Below are positions 9,964 through 18,570 of a stretch of DNA of 64,000 nucleotides, piece after piece. The notes below the pieces were generated by a model that was given only the letters and a program-made list of their open reading frames with translations, was not told the origin of the DNA and made no database searches. This DNA is from Herbaspirillum rhizosphaerae (GTDB taxonomy: Bacteria > Pseudomonadota > Gammaproteobacteria > Burkholderiales > Burkholderiaceae_D): NCBI RefSeq assembly GCF_001189965.1, contig NZ_LFLU01000011.1:62001-126000 (forward strand), written 5' to 3'. The position numbers and the translations under genes were made by a program. Positions within the stretch are counted from its first letter, which is position 1. Every line of letters starts with the position of its first letter.

Positions 9964-11310
9964 CTAAGCCCCGCTCTCCAGCCGGCTGCGCACAAAGCCG
10001 ATGTGTTCGCGCAGGACATAGAATTGATCCGCAAAAGCCAGTGGCATCTTCATGCGATTGACCGAGGCCTCAATCTCATCGAGCTGCTTGAGCATCTGCA
10101 CCTGTTCTTCCTTGGTGCCGGTAGTCACCGCGCGCTCCAGCGAAATCAAGGCGCCATACCATTTGTAGATGCGCGAACGGATGCGCCAGCCATACAGCAG
10201 AGGCACCAGTTTGATGCCGGGAATCAGCAGCAGGATGATAGGCAGCACGATCACCATGGTGCGATCCACCAGGCTCGCCAGCCAGAACGGCAGCGTGCGG
10301 TAGAAGAAGCTCTTGCCCGACTTGTAATAGCGCGCGGCATCGTCGCTGATCGGATACTCATGCGCCAGCGGCGCCGGGAACTCCCCCGCTTTCTGCAACA
10401 CGCTGGCCTTGCCGTGCACCTCGCGCGCGGCCTCGATCAGCAGGTCGGACAAGGCCGGATGCAAATCGTCGCGGGCGATCAGCTCCGCGGTCGGCGCAAT
10501 CAATCGGATCGTGTGGTCAGGCAGATTGCGGCGGAAGTCGAACACGCCCGGAGGCAACGTCAACTCATTGAGATAACTGAAACGGCGCGTGTACGCCGAC
10601 GCCTGCGAAAAATCGAGCAGGCGGATACCGGACGTACGCAGCAACTTGCCCATGGTGGCCGGCGCCGCCGACTCGCCCATCAGGAAGGCGACATCGATCT
10701 TGCCCTTGCTCAGCGCGTCCGCCGCCTCGTCGCCGCCCATATCGAGCAGTTTGGTGGCGCCGCCCGGTTCAATGCCGCTGGCCTTGAGCAAGGTCAGCGC
10801 CAGCACGCGCGAACCGCTGCCCTGCAAGCCGATGGCGATACTTTTGCCGCTCAGCTCGGACAGGCGCGACACGGCCTTGTCGTTGCGATAAAACACCGAC
10901 ACCGGCGAATACGACACGCTGCCCAGCGACACCAGGTCTTCAATATTGACGCTGTCGGCGATGCCGCCCTGCACGAAGGCGACGTCGACGCCGCTGTCGG
11001 GATCGGCCAGCTTGCGCAGGTTGTCGAGCGAACCTTCTGACGCCACGATCTTCACCGTCACGCCGTCGCGCGCGAGAATCTTTTTGTAGCGCTCGGCGAC
11101 GTTCCAGAAATTGCTGTGTTCAGGCCCGGTCGCGATGGTGATGGTTTTCGGCGGGGCCGGATGGATCAGCCAGATCGCCAGCCAGACGCCGACGATGATC
11201 AGCAGCACCATCGGCCCGAAACTGACGGCCAAGTCGCGCCAGGAGATGGCGACGAAACGCGCCTTCATGGCGCTGACGGAATGTTTTCGAGGGGCGGTAG
11301 TTTTATCCAT
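9964..11310 (-). CDS. TAXI-family TRAP transporter solute-binding protein, membrane-anchored
   Basis: A 448-residue protein of the TAXI (TRAP-associated extracytoplasmic immunogenic) binding-protein family. An N-terminal membrane segment (VLLIIVGVWLAIWLIHP, near 37-53) is followed by the periplasmic binding domain, beginning ITIATGPEHSNFWNVAERY. A C-terminal hydrophobic hairpin (near 335-375) and a cytoplasmic tail follow. No TRAP membrane subunits (DctQ/DctM) are adjacent, so it is an orphan and the ligand is unknown. The start codon at 11310 lies in the loop of a perfect 8-bp inverted repeat (GGCGGTAG at 11293-11300 and CTACCGCC at 11320-11327). Confidence 0.82.
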   Translation of the reverse strand: MDKTTAPRKHSVSAMKARFVAISWRDLAVSFGPMVLLIIVGVWLAIWLIHPAPPKTITIATGPEHSNFWNVAERYKKILARDGVTVKIVASEGSLDNLRKLADPDSGVDVAFVQGGIADSVNIEDLVSLGSVSYSPVSVFYRNDKAVSRLSELSGKSIAIGLQGSGSRVLALTLLKASGIEPGGATKLLDMGGDEAADALSKGKIDVAFLMGESAAPATMGKLLRTSGIRLLDFSQASAYTRRFSYLNELTLPPGVFDFRRNLPDHTIRLIAPTAELIARDDLHPALSDLLIEAAREVHGKASVLQKAGEFPAPLAHEYPISDDAARYYKSGKSFFYRTLPFWLASLVDRTMVIVLPIILLLIPGIKLVPLLYGWRIRSRIYKWYGALISLERAVTTGTKEEQVQMLKQLDEIEASVNRMKMPLAFADQFYVLREHIGFVRSRLESGA

Positions 11311-11327
11311 CTAGGCATTCTACCGCC

Positions 11328-11471
11328 AGAACTTGTTCACGATCCTACTGCGAGTCCATGATCCGGCGTCGGGCGGTGCTCGGAATCCTCATGTACTGAA
11401 GTACATTCCGGTTCCTCCGCTCCGGCCGCCACCGGCTGATGGCCTCTCGCTACGGATCGAGAACAAGTTCT
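11328..11471. repeat. 144-bp long-hairpin (cruciform) element
   Basis: An 18-base end (11328-11345, starting AGAACTTGTTC) matches the reverse complement of the other end (11454-11471, ending GAACAAGTTCT) at 17 of 18 positions. The interior is also largely self-complementary around the centre ATGTACT-GA-AGTACAT (11391-11406). It fills the gap between the end of cynS and the start of the TAXI gene and may terminate the cyn operon. Confidence 0.75.
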
Positions 11472-11490
11472 CTACTTCGGCGAAAACCGA

Positions 11491-11934
11491 TCAATACGTC
11501 TTGTACGGCAAAAACTTCCCGCTCAACATGACATTCACGCGATCGCCGTTGGGATCGGCCTGGCGCTGGATGTCCATCTTGAAATCGATCGCGCTCATGA
11601 TGCCATCGCCGAATTCTTCGTGGATCAGTTCCTTGATGGTCGAACCGTAGACGCTGACGATTTCGTACCAACGGTAGATCAACGGATCGGTCGGCACCGC
11701 CGTCGGCAGCGAACCCTTGTACGGCACGATCTGCAGCCACAGGGTTTCTTCATCGCTCAGGCCGAACAGTTCCTGCGTGACAGCCGCCTGTTTGGCGGTC
11801 AGCGTCATCTGGCCGAGCATGGCGGCGGTTGTCCATTCCTTGCTTTGGCCGATGCTTTCGGCAATCTTGGACCAGGACATTTTGTTCCTGACCTTGGCTT
11901 CGATGATTTTTTGGGTAACGAGATTGCGATCCAT
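11491..11934 (-). CDS. cynS: Cyanate hydratase (cyanase)
   Basis: A 147-residue enzyme that converts cyanate and bicarbonate to ammonia and CO2, giving nitrogen and detoxifying cyanate. An N-terminal helical DNA-binding-like fold (SWSKIAESIGQSKEW) is followed by the conserved catalytic domain. R88, E91 and S114 correspond to the catalytic Arg96, Glu99 and Ser122 of the E. coli enzyme (constant offset of 8). It is the last gene of an ABC transporter operon (cynA-cynB-cynD-cynS), 82 bases after cynD, which links uptake directly to breakdown. The full-length enzyme forms a decamer. Confidence 0.97.
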   Translation of the reverse strand: MDRNLVTQKIIEAKVRNKMSWSKIAESIGQSKEWTTAAMLGQMTLTAKQAAVTQELFGLSDEETLWLQIVPYKGSLPTAVPTDPLIYRWYEIVSVYGSTIKELIHEEFGDGIMSAIDFKMDIQRQADPNGDRVNVMLSGKFLPYKTY

Positions 11935-12016
11935 GAGCTTCTCCTTGCTGTAAATATTGAAATTGCGATTTAAACTGCGATTGAAATAATAAAAACCGGA
12001 CGACCAGATAGTCTTG

Positions 12017-12877
12017 CTAAGCCACCGCCTGCGGAAACTTGTCTTCCTCCAGCCCCGGCGTCACCACGCGCGTCACCGCATCTTCCGTCCCCGCCTCCTG
12101 AATGCGGCGCGAGCGATGCACCAGGAAGTCGACCAGATGATTGCGGATGCGGTAGAACTGCGGATCGTGATGCATGCTTTCACGCGTACGCGTCTTGGGC
12201 ATGGTGTTGACCACCACTTCGGCGATGCGCGCATGCGGGCCGTTGGACATCAGGAAGATCTTGTCGGCCAGCAGGATCGCCTCATCCACATCGTGCGTGA
12301 TCATGAACACGGTCTGGTGCGTGGCGCTGCAAATCTTCAGCAGCTCGTCCTGCACCACACCGCGCGTCAACGCATCGAGCGCGCCGAAAGGCTCGTCCAT
12401 CAGCAGCATCTTGGGCTCGATGGAAAATGCCCGCGCAATGCCGACGCGCTGCTTCATGCCGCCCGACAGTTCGGACGGTTTCTTGTGTTCCGCGCCCTTC
12501 AGGCCGACCATCTCAATGAAGCGGCGCGCATGCTGCTCGGCCTTGTCGCGCGACCAGTCCGGCCAACGCGAACGCACCGCAAACACGACGTTGCCCAGCA
12601 CGCTGAACCACGGCATCAGCGCATGGCTCTGGAACACCACGCCGCGATCCAGGCTAGGCCCTTTGACTTCGCGCTGATCCATGATGACCACGCCGCCCGA
12701 TGGCGCCTCCAGCCCTGCCAGCACGTTCAGGATGGTGGTCTTGCCGCAGCCCGAGTGGCCGATGATGCAGACGAATTCGCCTTTGTCTATGCTGAACGAC
12801 ACCTTGTCGAACACCGGCGGCGCGTCGTCGGTGTAGCGTTTGTTGAGGTTTTCAACGGTAAGAAATGCTTTATCCAT
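12017..12877 (-). CDS. cynD: Cyanate/nitrate-type ABC transporter ATP-binding protein
   Basis: A 286-residue ATPase of the NrtD/CynD/SsuB group. Walker A is GHSGCGKTT, the signature is [10 protein letters not shown], Walker B is [11 protein letters not shown] and the switch region is ITHDVDEA. The stretch around [19 protein letters not shown] is typical of the nitrate/cyanate subgroup. It lies 18 bases after the permease gene and before cyanase, so it energises import of cyanate or a related anion. The cyanate assignment rests on the adjoining cynS; nitrate remains an alternative. Confidence 0.88.
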   Translation of the reverse strand: MDKAFLTVENLNKRYTDDAPPVFDKVSFSIDKGEFVCIIGHSGCGKTTILNVLAGLEAPSGGVVIMDQREVKGPSLDRGVVFQSHALMPWFSVLGNVVFAVRSRWPDWSRDKAEQHARRFIEMVGLKGAEHKKPSELSGGMKQRVGIARAFSIEPKMLLMDEPFGALDALTRGVVQDELLKICSATHQTVFMITHDVDEAILLADKIFLMSNGPHARIAEVVVNTMPKTRTRESMHHDPQFYRIRNHLVDFLVHRSRRIQEAGTEDAVTRVVTPGLEEDKFPQAVA

Positions 12878-12895
12878 TTTGCTGCCCTATTCTGC

Positions 12896-13768
12896 TTATT
12901 CCGTGTAGGTAACCAGTTTTTGCAGACGCGCAAACACCAGGTCCAGCACCATGCCCGTCACGCCGATCACCAGGATCGCGAAGATCACGCTGGTCAGCGA
13001 CAGGTTGTTCCATTCATTCCAGACGAAGTAGCCGATGCCGGTGCCGCCGACCAGCATCTCGGCTGCCACGATCACCAGCCAGGCGATACCCATCGAGATG
13101 CGCATGCCGGTGAGAATCGTCGGCGCCGCCGCCGGCAGGATCACGAGAAAAGCCTTGCGCAGCGGCGTGACCTCCAGCGTCTTGGCGACATTGAGCCAGT
13201 CGCGCCGCACCGACGCCACGCCGAACGCGGTATTCATCAGCATCGGCCAGACCGAGCAGATGAAGATCACGAAAATGCCCGACACCGACGAATCCTTGAT
13301 CGTGTACAAGGCCAGCGGCATCCACGCCAGCGGTGAAATCGGCTTGAGGATCTGGATGAAGGGATTCAAGGCCCGCTGCATCAGCGGCGACATGCCCAGC
13401 AAGAAACCCAACGGAATCGCCACCAGCGCCGCAATCGCAAACCCCAGCCCGACCCGCGCCAGCGAATAGCCGAGCTGGATGCCGATGCCCTTGTCATTGG
13501 GGCCGTTGTCGTAGAAAGGATTGGCCAGCTCCTTGCGCATGGTCTCGCCCATCTGCGCCAGCCCGGGGAAACCGCTGGTCTTGACAGGCGAACTGCTGCT
13601 CTTGCCCATCAGCTTGGCGTATTCATCCTGCGCGGCGGACGAGGCGCCGGACCCGATACGCGCACTCTCCTTCGGCGCCGTCGCCAGATGCCACACCAGC
13701 AGCAGGCACGCGAAGATCGCCAGCGAAATCAGCGCCGCGCGCCAGCCGATTTGCGAAGCCGGCTTCAT
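12896..13768 (-). CDS. cynB: Cyanate/nitrate-type ABC transporter permease
   Basis: A 290-residue inner-membrane permease of the NrtB/CynB family. It has one membrane segment near residues 12-28 and a cluster of five or so after residue 90, with the permease loop near LNVAKTLEVTPLRKAF. The start at 13768 is chosen because a good AAGAGGA Shine-Dalgarno sits 7 bases upstream and the ATG shares one base with the stop of cynA (TGATG), which implies translational coupling. The reading frame stays open upstream to 14014, but that part overlaps cynA and is not coding. Confidence 0.88.
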   Translation of the reverse strand: MKPASQIGWRAALISLAIFACLLLVWHLATAPKESARIGSGASSAAQDEYAKLMGKSSSSPVKTSGFPGLAQMGETMRKELANPFYDNGPNDKGIGIQLGYSLARVGLGFAIAALVAIPLGFLLGMSPLMQRALNPFIQILKPISPLAWMPLALYTIKDSSVSGIFVIFICSVWPMLMNTAFGVASVRRDWLNVAKTLEVTPLRKAFLVILPAAAPTILTGMRISMGIAWLVIVAAEMLVGGTGIGYFVWNEWNNLSLTSVIFAILVIGVTGMVLDLVFARLQKLVTYTE

Positions 13769-15177
13769 CAGGTGATCCTCTTGATGGCGAAGCTGTTGAC
13801 ATAGGCGTCGGCCTTGGCGGGATCGAACTCCTTGCCCATGATCTTGTACTTGCGGTACGCGCCGTCCGGCACCGGCTGGCCGAGTTCCTTCATGTATTTC
13901 TTGGCGTCGGTCAGCAACAGCACGCGCTCCGCGATGCCCTTGTAGTCGACCTCGCCCTTCACATAGCCCCAGCGCTTCATCTGGCTCAGGATCCACACCG
14001 CCATCGAATCCCACGGCACCGGATCGAAATCAGCGCGTCCCGGCACATTCTTGACGTTGCCCAGGCCGTCGGCGAAGCGGCCGGTGAGCACCTGCTCGAC
14101 CACTGTCTCCGGCTGGTTGAGGTAAGCCGCCGGTGAAATCACCTTGGCCACCAGCGAACGGTTGGCCGGGTCGCGCGCCATCGCGGCGGCCGTCAGCACG
14201 GCGCGGAACAAGGCGGCGAAGGTGTTCGGATTCTGCTTGACGAAGTCTTCCGACATGCCGAAGGCGCAGCAGGGATGACCATCCCAGATTTCCTTCGACA
14301 GGATATGGATGAAACCGACCTCGTCGTACACCGCGCGCTGGTTGAACGGATCCGGGCCGAGGAAGCCGTCGATGTTGCCGGCGCGCAGATTGGCCACCAT
14401 TTCCGGCGGCGGCGTGACGCGGATCTGTACGTCGCGGTCAGGGTCGATGCCGTTCTCGGCGAGGTAATAGCGCAGCAGGAAGTTGTGCATCGAATACTCG
14501 AACGGCACCGCCAGCTTGAAGCCCTTCCACTGCTTGGGATCGCGCTTGTCCTTATGCTTCACGTGCAGCGTGATGGCCTGGCCGTTGATGTTCTGGATGG
14601 TGGCCACGCGCATCTGCACCGGGTTGCTGCCCACGCCCATCGACATCGCCAGCGGCATCGGCGACAGGAAGTGCGAAGCGTCGTGCTCCTTGTTGATCAT
14701 CTTGTCGCGGATCAGCGCCCAGCCGGCGGTCTTGTTGAGCGACACGTTCAGGCCCTGCTTGCGATAAAAACCGAGCGGATCGGCCATGATCAACGGCGCC
14801 GCGCAGGTGATGGCGATGAAGCCGATCTTGAGATCCTTCTTTTCAATCGCGCCGTTCTTCTCCTGCGCCATGGCTTGCAGAGCGCCCAGCGGGAACATGC
14901 TGGCAATCGCCGCGCGTGCCGTGTTGACGCCGACCGCGCGCAGGAAGTCGCGACGCTGCGCCGCCTGCGGAAACAGCGCGCGCATCACCGATTCTTCCAC
15001 CACGTCGTTGCTCAGTTGCTCGGCATCCTGAGAACGCACCTGCGCCTGCGCATCCGCCTTGCGCTGCTGTTCGTCGTCGTGCGCGGTCTGGCTGGCGTGC
15101 TTGCCGCAGGAACAGGTATTGCCTGCGCGCTCGGCGTCGTAGGTATGGAAGATGGTGCTGTCGATTTCTTTTGGCAT
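13768..15177 (-). CDS. cynA: Cyanate/nitrate-type ABC transporter substrate-binding protein
   Basis: A 469-residue NrtA/CynA-family protein. A twin-arginine signal (RRDFLRAVG near 75-83, then a hydrophobic stretch ending near 104) is preceded by about 64 unusual hydrophilic residues with a CSCGKH motif at 22-27 and several His and Gln. The binding domain starts near KIGFIAITCAAPLIMADPLG. A shorter start at Met65 would give a normal Tat signal peptide; the long form is given because the frame is open and the Cys/His head looks ordered. First gene of the cyn operon, preceded by a sigma-54 promoter. Confidence 0.86.
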   Translation of the reverse strand: MPKEIDSTIFHTYDAERAGNTCSCGKHASQTAHDDEQQRKADAQAQVRSQDAEQLSNDVVEESVMRALFPQAAQRRDFLRAVGVNTARAAIASMFPLGALQAMAQEKNGAIEKKDLKIGFIAITCAAPLIMADPLGFYRKQGLNVSLNKTAGWALIRDKMINKEHDASHFLSPMPLAMSMGVGSNPVQMRVATIQNINGQAITLHVKHKDKRDPKQWKGFKLAVPFEYSMHNFLLRYYLAENGIDPDRDVQIRVTPPPEMVANLRAGNIDGFLGPDPFNQRAVYDEVGFIHILSKEIWDGHPCCAFGMSEDFVKQNPNTFAALFRAVLTAAAMARDPANRSLVAKVISPAAYLNQPETVVEQVLTGRFADGLGNVKNVPGRADFDPVPWDSMAVWILSQMKRWGYVKGEVDYKGIAERVLLLTDAKKYMKELGQPVPDGAYRKYKIMGKEFDPAKADAYVNSFAIKRIT

Positions 15178-15229
15178 GGATTCCCCCGATGGATGAGTGA
15201 AGTAACGGCTGCGTTGTTACTCCACCACG

Positions 15230-15245
15230 TGCAAGGGGCTTGCCA
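15230..15245 (-). promoter_or_regulatory. Sigma-54 (RpoN) promoter of the cyn operon
   Basis: On the minus strand the sequence reads TGGCAAG-CCCC-TTGCA. This matches the sigma-54 consensus TGGCACG-N4-TTGCW at all but one position, with the invariant GG and GC exactly 10 bases apart. It predicts a transcript start near 15219 and a leader of about 40 bases before cynA. Fits nitrogen-limitation control of cyanate use. Confidence 0.75.
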
Positions 15246-15277
15246 GTGTACTTTTTGATGTCATCGCCAAACGACGG

Positions 15278-15299
15278 CTTGTAGTGGAACGACTACAAG
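15278..15299. promoter_or_regulatory. 22-bp perfect palindrome upstream of the cyn promoter
   Basis: CTTGTAGT-N6-ACTACAAG is an uninterrupted 8-bp dyad with a 6-base spacer. It lies about 33 bases upstream of the sigma-54 promoter and just after the response-regulator gene. Candidate operator for the adjacent LuxR-type regulator or another dimeric activator. Confidence 0.5.
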
Positions 15300-15329
15300 A
15301 CGCTGTCAGAGCGACAACGAATTATCCAT

Positions 15330-15974
15330 TCAGGCCGGCAATAATTGATGCCGCACCGCATACATGGCGATGCCGACATCGTTGCTGGCGCCGGTCTTTT
15401 CCAGGATGCGGCTGCGGTAGGTGCTGACGGTGTTGGGACTCAGCGTCAGCTGGTCGGCGATTTCCTTGACGCTGCGCCCGGCGGCGATCAGCTGGAACAC
15501 CTGGTATTCGCGATGCGACAGCGTCTCGTGCGCAGCGCGCTGGGCGCTGGCCGAGTGCGCGCTGAGTTCGGCGGCCAGCGTCTCCGCCATGTGCGGGCTG
15601 ACATACACGCCGCCATCCGCCGCCTTGCGAATCGCCGCCACCAGTTGCTCGGTGTCGGCGCTCTTGTTCAGATATCCCGCGGCGCCGAGGCGATAGCAGC
15701 GCGCCGCATATTGCTTCTCGGGATAAGTCGACAGCATCAGCACCGGCAGGCGCGGCATCTCCTGCTTGAGCTGGCGCAATACGTCCAGGCCGTCCTGCAG
15801 CGGGATGGCGATGTCCAGCAAGACCAGGTCGATCGCCTCCACGCGCGCCTTGCGCAGCACTTCCGGACCGTCGGCGCACTCCGCCGCCACCTCGATGTCG
15901 GGCGTGTCGGCCAGGATCTGCTTGAGACCTTCGCGCACGATGCGGTGGTCGTCGCATAGCAGGATACGGATCAT
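15330..15974 (-). CDS. LuxR/NarL-family response regulator
   Basis: A 214-residue two-component response regulator. The receiver domain has the acidic pair CDDH near 8-11, the phospho-acceptor Asp in LVLLDIAIPLQDG (near 54) and the conserved Lys in YLNKSAD. The C-terminal LuxR helix-turn-helix reads LSHREYQVFQLIAAGRSVKE and continues to LSPNTVSTYRSRI. It follows the histidine kinase gene by 51 bases and precedes cynA by 152 bases on the same strand, so the pair probably controls cyn expression, although no sequence proves the target. Confidence 0.9.
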   Translation of the reverse strand: MIRILLCDDHRIVREGLKQILADTPDIEVAAECADGPEVLRKARVEAIDLVLLDIAIPLQDGLDVLRQLKQEMPRLPVLMLSTYPEKQYAARCYRLGAAGYLNKSADTEQLVAAIRKAADGGVYVSPHMAETLAAELSAHSASAQRAAHETLSHREYQVFQLIAAGRSVKEIADQLTLSPNTVSTYRSRILEKTGASNDVGIAMYAVRHQLLPA

Positions 15975-16025
15975 TGTTTTCCTCGTTGCTGCGGTTGTAC
16001 TGATGTGAATGCCGCACGGTCGTGC

Positions 16026-17258
16026 TCAGGCATGGCTGTCGTTCCTCAGCGGCAAGACCAGACGCACGCGGGTGCCGCGATTGGCGGCGGCATTGCCGCT
16101 TTCCGGTGCGCCCGCTGCAGCCGATGCACCATCAACGGCGTTTTCTATGCTCAATGCGCCAGCAAAGTGCAACGCACGCTCGCGCATGCCCATCACGCCG
16201 TAGGACTTCGGATTGGCCAGCGCCGCCGCCGGCACGCCGATGCCGTTGTCTTCCACTTCCATCAGCAGCTCGTCCGGCGTCAGGCGCACCACGATCTTCG
16301 CCTGGGTTGCTTGCGAATGCTGTGCCACGTTGCTCAGCATCTCCTGGAAGATGCGAAACGCCGCCGTCGCCAGCGTCCCTTGCGGCGCAAACGCCTGCGG
16401 CGAAATGTCGAATTCGACGTCGCAAGGCAACTCGGTCGCCTCCGAAAATTCCTGCACCTGCCACTCCAACGCAGCGACCAGCCCCTGATGATCCAGAATG
16501 CTGGGCCGCAAGTCGGTGATGATGCGTCCGACATTGTCCACCGCCGTTTCGATCAGCCGGTTCATGCTGGCGCATTTGCGCGCCACCGGCTCGCGGTCGG
16601 CGACACGGCTCGCCATCCAGTTCACGTCCAGCTTCAGCGCCACCAGCAGGCTGCCCAGCTCGTCATGAATCTCGCGCGCAATGCGGGTGCGCTCATCCTC
16701 GCGCACCGAATGCGCATGCGCCGACAGCTCGCGCACCTGCGTCAGCGCCACCGACAATTCGCGCGTACGCTCCGCCACACGCTGCTCCAGCTCCGCCTTG
16801 GCGCGCTGCAATTGCTCCTCGGCCAGACGGCGTTTGGAAATATCGCTGAAGGTAATCACCGCCCCGCGCACCTCGCCGCCGTCGATGATCTGGTAGGAAG
16901 AATATTCCGTCGCAAAGCAAGTCCCGTTGGCGCGCCAGAACACCTCCTGATCGACCCGGCAGGATTCTCCCTTGCGGAAGGCCTTCAGGATCGGACATTC
17001 CTCTTCGGGATAGTGCTCGCCATGCTCGTGACTGTGATGCACCAGCTCGTGCATGTTCTTGCCCAGCACCTGCTCGACCGTATAACCAAGCATCTGCGCC
17101 CCGGCGCGGTTGATGAAGGTGCAGCGGCCTTCGAGGTCGATGCCGTAGATGCCTTCGCCGGTGGAGTCCAGCAATAGCGTCAGCTTGTCGCGCAGCAATG
17201 TCGAATCGCCTGCAGGGCCGGTAAAGTCGATATGACGTATTTGTTGCAAGGTCTGCAT
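16026..17258 (-). CDS. PAS-domain sensor histidine kinase (HisKA_3 type)
   Basis: A 410-residue cytoplasmic kinase with no membrane segment. A PAS domain covers about residues 25-150 (GEGIYGIDLEGRCTFINRAG). A coiled-coil linker is followed by the HisKA_3 dimerisation domain, with the phospho-accepting His in RIAREIHDELGSLL, and a HATPase domain (DNGIGVP, YGVMGMRERA). Its partner is the LuxR-type regulator immediately downstream. A cytoplasmic PAS sensor suggests an intracellular cue such as redox or nitrogen state; the ligand is not evident. Confidence 0.9.
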   Translation of the reverse strand: MQTLQQIRHIDFTGPAGDSTLLRDKLTLLLDSTGEGIYGIDLEGRCTFINRAGAQMLGYTVEQVLGKNMHELVHHSHEHGEHYPEEECPILKAFRKGESCRVDQEVFWRANGTCFATEYSSYQIIDGGEVRGAVITFSDISKRRLAEEQLQRAKAELEQRVAERTRELSVALTQVRELSAHAHSVREDERTRIAREIHDELGSLLVALKLDVNWMASRVADREPVARKCASMNRLIETAVDNVGRIITDLRPSILDHQGLVAALEWQVQEFSEATELPCDVEFDISPQAFAPQGTLATAAFRIFQEMLSNVAQHSQATQAKIVVRLTPDELLMEVEDNGIGVPAAALANPKSYGVMGMRERALHFAGALSIENAVDGASAAAGAPESGNAAANRGTRVRLVLPLRNDSHA

Positions 17259-17467
17259 GGATTTGCCGTTGTGTAGCGATCAGATATTTCTCAGGCAGCA
17301 AAGCCCGTGCCAATAGCAACTGAATAGCAACTGGCGTGCAGTTCAGCCTTTTTGCACAAAATCGAATTGCGACGAGAAACTCAATCTTTTCCCGCCGATC
17401 TCATGCCTGGTTCCAAGAGGGACTCTCCCTCCCTTGATTATCTTGCCACGACAACCGGTTCCTCACG

Positions 17468-17965
17468 ATGAAAACGATGTACAGGAAATACGCCATAGCA
17501 GCCATCGCCTTCGGCACGCTCTCTTTGACGGCAATGGCGCAAGCAGCGACGAAAACACCCTTGCAGACGGCAAGACAATTTTGCAGTTATTACATGCAGC
17601 GCAATCTCGACCGGCAATATGGCCGCGTCATCAGTGCATCGCTCAACAAGGCAATCAAAGATGCCGACAAGAAAAACGCCATCGTCTCCGATCGCAATCC
17701 GGGAAAGTCTCCGCTCGGCGACGGCTTGCCATTTCAAAGCAGCAACGATTTAGGAACTTGCACCGTCGGTGCCCTCACGAAAACCAATGATCGTACGGAA
17801 GTCACCATTTCTTACGATCTGGGCGATGGTATTCCCGTACCTGATCACTTGGTGATGATCTTTGAAAAGGGCCAATGGCGCATCGACGACATCCTGTTTG
17901 GTCCGGCCTATTCCAACAGCATGCGCAGGCAACTTAAAAGCATATTTTCGACATACAAATTCTGA
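17468..17965 (+). CDS. Exported hypothetical protein, paralogue 1
   Basis: A 165-residue protein with a clear signal peptide ending near AQAAT (residue 27). The mature part shares a domain with the next gene: a QFCxxY element, the block KSPLGDGLPFQSS, a TCTVG element and W-I-D-D-I near the end, followed by a basic tail. The pattern resembles the DUF3828 type of small periplasmic proteins (low-confidence recognition). The function is unknown. It lies 65 bases before its paralogue and they are probably cotranscribed. Confidence 0.75.
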   Translation: MKTMYRKYAIAAIAFGTLSLTAMAQAATKTPLQTARQFCSYYMQRNLDRQYGRVISASLNKAIKDADKKNAIVSDRNPGKSPLGDGLPFQSSNDLGTCTVGALTKTNDRTEVTISYDLGDGIPVPDHLVMIFEKGQWRIDDILFGPAYSNSMRRQLKSIFSTYKF

Positions 17966-18030
17966 AGCTATTGCAGCTTGAGAAACAACCCAGAAAAACA
18001 GCACGCTCTTTTCTCTCAACCCGCAATTTC

Positions 18031-18543
18031 ATGACCAGACTTACCATTCAGAACACCGCGCTGTTCTCCTTCATGCTGATCGGCTCGGCGCTGAGCTCTG
18101 CCGCCGACGCAAAAAACGTCTCGCCTTTGACGATCGCGAAGCAATTCTGCACGCTATACAGCCAGCAGCAACTGGACAGCCAGTATCACGAGCTGGTCAC
18201 CCCATCGCTGGAAAATGCCATTGCGGAAGCCATGAGACGCAACCGCGAATTGCTGAAAAAAGCGCCGCACAAGAAATCCCCGCTCAGCGACGGCATTCCG
18301 TTTCAAAGCTCTTCGGAACGCGGCTCCTGCAAGGTCGGCCGTCTGAGGACGATCGGCGACAATGTCAAGATCACCATCGTCTATCAACTCGACAAGAGGA
18401 GTTTCCGACGCGATCAGTTGCTGATGACGGCAAACGGTGAAGAATGGAAGATAGACGAGATACTCTATGCGCCGCTTTACGCAAACACCATGCGTAAGCA
18501 CCTGAAAACCCTTTTCGAGCCGGCTGTGCCGCCCGCCCGGTAA
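18031..18543 (+). CDS. Exported hypothetical protein, paralogue 2
   Basis: A 170-residue secreted or periplasmic protein, homologous to the preceding gene and evidently a tandem duplicate. Shared features in order: AKQFCTLY, KSPLSDGIPFQSS, a GSCKVG element and WKIDEILYAPLYANTMRK. The signal peptide runs to about SAADA. The ATG at 18031 is preferred over an in-frame ATG at 17971 because only the shorter form starts with a normal signal peptide. The unit ends in a strong terminator. Function unknown. Confidence 0.75.
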   Translation: MTRLTIQNTALFSFMLIGSALSSAADAKNVSPLTIAKQFCTLYSQQQLDSQYHELVTPSLENAIAEAMRRNRELLKKAPHKKSPLSDGIPFQSSSERGSCKVGRLRTIGDNVKITIVYQLDKRSFRRDQLLMTANGEEWKIDEILYAPLYANTMRKHLKTLFEPAVPPAR

Positions 18544-18570
18544 TACCGATAAGAAACCGCCTGAAAAAGA

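Noticed and set aside
12014-13336. 440-codon plus-strand frame over cynD and cynB
   Set aside because: Antisense shadow with His/Gln/Arg-rich composition; both genes on the other strand have clear family motifs.
13769-14014. Upstream in-frame extension of the cynB permease
   Set aside because: It overlaps cynA and lacks membrane-protein character; the ATG at 13768 has a strong ribosome site.
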